Shown here: piece after piece, positions 60,527 to 64,000 of the stretch | How positions within the stretch are numbered: the first letter of the stretch is position 1 | Layout: every line of letters begins with the position of its first letter | Source: Bacteroides oleiciplenus YIT 12058 | GTDB taxonomy: Bacteria; Bacteroidota; Bacteroidia; Bacteroidales; Bacteroidaceae | DNA length: 64,000 nucleotides | Direction: 5' to 3' | NCBI RefSeq assembly: GCF_000315485.1 | Contig: NZ_JH992942.1 | Coordinates: 412,028-476,027 of the forward strand | Made by a program: the position numbers and the translations under genes | Notes under the pieces: generated by a model | Database searches by the model: none | Told to the model about the DNA's origin: nothing | The model's input: only the letters and a program-made list of their open reading frames with translations

Positions 60527-62179
60527 ATGAAAAGAATACTGAAAGATTATATACTGTTCGTCATATATTTCATTGCTCTCACATTTACTGCATGTATGGA
60601 TCTGGATGTTCCTCCCAAAGGTATATTGACGCCCAATACATTCTATGAAACAGCTACACAAGCCGACCAGGGGATAGTGGGAATTTATACCCGTTTAGTA
60701 GACATTCCAGTGAATCAGTATTGGTTTATGTCCGAATGCCGTTCAGATAATACTTGGGTAAATCCTACTCCCGGTGGTTTCCGTGAATATTCGGAAATCG
60801 GGACATTCCGCGCTGGTTATGACCTTGGTACTTTTAATACGGTTTGGAATTTATGGTATAGACTCATCTATAATGCAAATGCAGCACTGGAGAAATTACC
60901 AAATGCCGAATTCAAAGGAGATGAAGCTTTACGAAACCAATTTATGGGTGAGGCTCATTTTCTGCGGGGCTGGGCTTATTTTGAGTTGGTACGTTCTTTT
61001 GGAAATGTTCCCATTATTGATAAAGTGATGGCACCGGCCGATGTACTGAATACGAAACAATCTACTGCCCGTGAGATATATGATAAGATTATTGTTCCCG
61101 ATCTGAAACAAGCTAAATCATTGTTACCCTTAGAGAATGAAATGAGAGATGGAAGTGGTAATTTAATCGGTACCAGTGGACGGGCTAATCATATGGTGGC
61201 TCGTGCAATGCTTGGACGGGTATATATGACCATGGCTGGATTCCCATTGAACGATCCTTCTACCCAAGCCCTAGCTGAAGAAGAATTGAATTCCGTGATT
61301 ACATACTCAGAACAGAATGGTGACAAGTACTGGGCGCCAGACATTGACGAGTGGCGTAAACAATGGTCATCAGAATACAATAACAAATACAGTATATTCG
61401 CAGTACAACATCGGACAGGAGGTACTGGTAATCGAGTTGTTTATCAGATGCTGCCATCAGTACCACCATCATTCACGAAAATCTCTATTTTCGTCAATGA
61501 AATTTATATTGAGAAGACATTGATGTATGAATTTGATAAAGTACAAAAAAACACAGGCGAGAAAGACTTAAGAGGAATTGACTTCTCCATCCTTACTGGA
61601 TATGAAGCTGAAGCCAACTATCCGGCTTACTCTAATACAACCGACACATTGAACCTCCCGGATGGAAAGGTAGAGACTGTACAAACAAAGTCGATGTTCT
61701 ACAAATACTTCGACTCCTTACACAAGAGAGCAGCATTAGGTTTTGAAACGAATATTGAAAACACCATGATTAATTTCAACGACTGGCCCAACAACTTTCC
61801 GGTCATTCGCCTTGAAGATATTATGTTGATGTATGCTGAAATATTGGTTAGTAAAGGACAAACCACTGAGGCGTTGGCTATTATAAATAAAATCAGGGGA
61901 AGAGCAGGAGCAGACAAGCTCACGGTAACCAGTGCAACCGATGTGTTGAATGCGGTAAAGAATGAACGTAGACTCGAATTAATGTGTGAAGGTGTACGAT
62001 GGTTTGATATTGTACGATGGGGAGAATGGAAAAATCGTATTTCCGTTAAATTCAATAGGTATAGTAATCCTGATGGTACAAGCCAATCGAATATTCAGGA
62101 TGGTCGTTATCTCTACCCGATACCAATGAGTCAGATAGATGTAAAACCAGGATTCTATAAGCAGAATACTGATTATTAA
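60527..62179 (+). CDS. SusD/RagB glycan-binding lipoprotein
   Basis: 550 residues. Lipoprotein signal with Cys23 (LTFTAC). Helical SusD fold with early TNTFYETATQADQGIVGIYT, TPR-like FLRGWAYFELVRSFGNVPII, and final NERRLELMCEGVRWFDIVRW, then YLYPIPMSQIDVKPG. It is the lid of the SusC channel and helps capture glycan at the surface. Starts 17 bp after susC. No SusE/F-type surface protein follows; a GH92 gene does. Confidence 0.95.
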   Translation: MKRILKDYILFVIYFIALTFTACMDLDVPPKGILTPNTFYETATQADQGIVGIYTRLVDIPVNQYWFMSECRSDNTWVNPTPGGFREYSEIGTFRAGYDLGTFNTVWNLWYRLIYNANAALEKLPNAEFKGDEALRNQFMGEAHFLRGWAYFELVRSFGNVPIIDKVMAPADVLNTKQSTAREIYDKIIVPDLKQAKSLLPLENEMRDGSGNLIGTSGRANHMVARAMLGRVYMTMAGFPLNDPSTQALAEEELNSVITYSEQNGDKYWAPDIDEWRKQWSSEYNNKYSIFAVQHRTGGTGNRVVYQMLPSVPPSFTKISIFVNEIYIEKTLMYEFDKVQKNTGEKDLRGIDFSILTGYEAEANYPAYSNTTDTLNLPDGKVETVQTKSMFYKYFDSLHKRAALGFETNIENTMINFNDWPNNFPVIRLEDIMLMYAEILVSKGQTTEALAIINKIRGRAGADKLTVTSATDVLNAVKNERRLELMCEGVRWFDIVRWGEWKNRISVKFNRYSNPDGTSQSNIQDGRYLYPIPMSQIDVKPGFYKQNTDY

Positions 62180-62193
62180 TCTAATTTCAGCAA

Positions 62194-62243
62194 CAGATTA
62201 CATAGATTATGTGGATTTCTGAAAAAGGAATCCATGTAATCTG
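62194..62243. repeat. intercistronic inverted repeat between susD and the GH92 gene
   Basis: CAGATTACATAGATT and AATCCATGTAATCTG pair with one mismatch around a 20-nt loop. A related string (AATCTGTGTAAT) occurs at about 2492-2503 after the RND gene, suggesting a dispersed Bacteroides repeat; here it could shape mRNA stability or reduce readthrough. Confidence 0.6.
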
Positions 62244-62302
62244 TGCAGCTGCGTTCAAAAAAAATTAGAATAAACTTTTAGACTCCATCTTTAATACCGC
62301 TT

Positions 62303-64000
62303 ATGAAAAAAAATATATTTTATTTTCTGTTGATAGGTATGCTATGTTCCTATTCCGGTTACATAAAAGGAACACCGGATTATACACAATATGTCAATCC
62401 CTTTATAGGAAATGCTGACAATGGACATACCTTTCCCGGTGCTTGTGTACCCTTCGGATTGATACAAGCCAGTCCCGAATCAGGTGTTGGCTCTTGGCGA
62501 TACTGCTCGGGCTTTAATTACGACGACGAATTCATCGAGGGATTTGCCCAGACCCACCTCAACGGTACAGGTGTACCCGACTTGGGAGATATTCTAATGT
62601 TTCCTTTCTGTGGAGAAGTAAAAGAAGGCACATATAGAAGTACCTATAATAGAGCCACTCAAAAAGCTTCTCCTGGTTATTACGCTGTTACCTTGACCGG
62701 TGCCAATGTAAATGTGGAACTTACCGCAACTGCCCGTACTGCCTTTCATCGGTACACATTCAAAGGTCATGATCCACATATTCTCCTTGATTTACAAAGA
62801 GGATTGGTAGGGAACAAGGACAAAATAAAAGACCGTGTATTGCAAGCAGAAATCTCTATGCCCGATTCCTATACCATAACCGGGCATAACGAGGTCAGAG
62901 CTTGGGTACAACGTCACTATTATTATGTAATTCAGTTTGACAAACCCTATACCGTCAGCGAAGAACTTCCGGCATTTGAAGGCGAAAAGGCTAAACGTCT
63001 CCTGCTCTCCTTTAATACAAAACCTGGAGAGACCGTACAAGTAAAAGTCGCTCTTTCTACTGTAAGTGTAGACGGCGCACAGACTTCAATGAAAAAAGAG
63101 AGTCCCAATTGGGACTTTACGACAGTCAAACAAGCTGCTAAGAAACAATGGAACGAACTTTTATCCCGTGCGCATGTAACTGGTACAGACACCGAAAGAA
63201 TAAATTTTTATACTTCTATGTATCATCTGTTTGTCCAGCCTAATAACATAGCTGATACAGATGGGAAGTATCGGGGAATAGACGATAAAATTCATACTGC
63301 TACCATTGGAGATTATTATTCCACCCTTTCCCTCTGGGATACTTATCGTGCAGCACATCCACTCTATACCCTATTAACCCCCGAAAGAGTGGACGGAATG
63401 ATACAAAGTATGATTAGTCATTTTAATATTCAAGGTTTTTTACCAATTTGGACCTTATGGGGTAAAGAAAACTACTGTATGATAGGCAACCACGCTATCC
63501 CCGTTATCGTAGATGCCTATCTAAAAGGTTTCAATGGATTTAATGTTGAGAATGCTTATCAAGCCATCCGCGAAACATCAATGAAAAGTCATCTGAATTC
63601 TGATTGGAAAACATATAACAATTTTGGATATTATCCGTTCGATATCGTTACTGTAGAATCTGTATCTCGTACATTGGAGTCGGCCTATGATGATTATTGT
63701 GTGGCCCAAATGGCTAAAACTTTAGGAAAAGATGGAGATTATGCATATTTTTCCCAACGGGCCAATTATTATAAGAATCTTTATGATATGGAAACCAAAC
63801 TCATGCGAGGAAAGGACTCCAAAGGTCAGTGGCGTACCCCGTTCGACACATTCCTCCTCTCCCATGCCTATACCTCCGGTGGTGACTACACCGAAGGAAA
63901 TGCCTGGCAATACACCTGGCATGTGCAACACGATATTAAAGGTCTGATTGAGCTAATGGGTAGCAAAGAATATTTCGTCACTAAGTTAGATTCTTTGTTT
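62303..64000 (+). CDS. GH92 exo-alpha-mannosidase, 3' end outside window
   Basis: 566 codons visible, no stop before the window ends; GH92 enzymes have about 730-770 residues. Signal peptide MKKNIFYFLLIGMLCSYSG. N-terminal beta domain opens DYTQYVNPFIGNADNGHTFP, then GACVPFGLIQASPESG; the (alpha/alpha)6 part has GDYYSTLSLWDTYRAAHPLY and GNHAIPVIVDAYLKG. Glu531 in EGNAWQYTWHVQHD is the expected general acid; the catalytic Asp pair lies beyond the window. Calcium-dependent, cleaves terminal alpha-mannose from N-glycans or yeast mannan. With SusC/D it makes this PUL a mannose-glycan locus. The ATG is 123 bp after susD. Confidence 0.93.
   Translation, partial: MKKNIFYFLLIGMLCSYSGYIKGTPDYTQYVNPFIGNADNGHTFPGACVPFGLIQASPESGVGSWRYCSGFNYDDEFIEGFAQTHLNGTGVPDLGDILMFPFCGEVKEGTYRSTYNRATQKASPGYYAVTLTGANVNVELTATARTAFHRYTFKGHDPHILLDLQRGLVGNKDKIKDRVLQAEISMPDSYTITGHNEVRAWVQRHYYYVIQFDKPYTVSEELPAFEGEKAKRLLLSFNTKPGETVQVKVALSTVSVDGAQTSMKKESPNWDFTTVKQAAKKQWNELLSRAHVTGTDTERINFYTSMYHLFVQPNNIADTDGKYRGIDDKIHTATIGDYYSTLSLWDTYRAAHPLYTLLTPERVDGMIQSMISHFNIQGFLPIWTLWGKENYCMIGNHAIPVIVDAYLKGFNGFNVENAYQAIRETSMKSHLNSDWKTYNNFGYYPFDIVTVESVSRTLESAYDDYCVAQMAKTLGKDGDYAYFSQRANYYKNLYDMETKLMRGKDSKGQWRTPFDTFLLSHAYTSGGDYTEGNAWQYTWHVQHDIKGLIELMGSKEYFVTKLDSLF

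Overview
The window looks like chromosome of a gut Bacteroides (order Bacteroidales). Its promoters carry the Bacteroides -7 box TAnnTTTG, several with TTTG 19 bp upstream. It has rpsF-rpsR-rplI without ssb, an RprX/RprY-type two-component pair, an EF-G paralogue, a B12-dependent ribonucleotide reductase, a GH77 enzyme with two CBM20 modules, and a SusC/SusD locus run by an ECF sigma/anti-sigma pair. Gene order around the EF-G paralogue, the two-component pair, the MarR gene and the ribosomal operon agrees with what I recall for B. thetaiotaomicron. The species cannot be fixed by eye.

Layout. 1-3844: end of an RND/TolC efflux operon. 4211-7531: a secreted GH43-GH35 fusion. 7876-11027: a lipoprotein glutamine amidotransferase and the EF-G2-like factor. 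11303-15659: sensor kinase and regulator, a 58-residue membrane protein, MarR, and the ribosomal operon. 15716-16480: nested inverted repeats. 16482-20164: two paralogous membrane proteins, an alanine-rich lipoprotein and an acyl-CoA ligase. 20250-24065: MtaB, a lipid A-type acyltransferase, a GT2 and methylglyoxal synthase. 24287-31033: a duplicated block of TPR/transmembrane/HTH regulators with small outer-membrane barrels. 31175-36000: an AAA/DUF4143 ATPase, a 22-bp-periodic palindrome array, FolB and GH77. 36119-44735: class II RNR, nitroreductase, DnaA, an MCE protein, a cell-wall amidase and a transporter. 44980-53438: GtrB/GtrA-like, ArnT-like, HD and LptD-like genes, then ung and asnA. 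53642-54987: tRNA-Arg(CCG) followed by a decayed mobile-element scar. 55134-64000: an AT-rich polysaccharide utilisation locus (ECF sigma, FecR, SusC, SusD, GH92) that runs off the window.

How genes work together. The GH92 enzyme and the sigma/anti-sigma control of the SusC/D pair point to capture of mannose-rich host or yeast glycans, with trans-envelope signalling from the STN domain of SusC through FecR to the sigma factor. A minus-strand promoter box and intrinsic terminator lie in the susC leader, as expected for a cis-antisense RNA of the DonS type. The 24-31 kb block reads as two copies of one envelope-sensing cassette. In each, a membrane regulator gene sits directly upstream of a target promoter, and both target promoters carry CAGTCAYAC at the same distance from the -7 box.

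The least explained signals are this duplicated regulator system and three intergenic clusters (about 7.7, 32.5 and 44.8 kb) built from inverted units at an 11-bp or 22-bp pitch. Two of the three share the hexamer TCCGTA.
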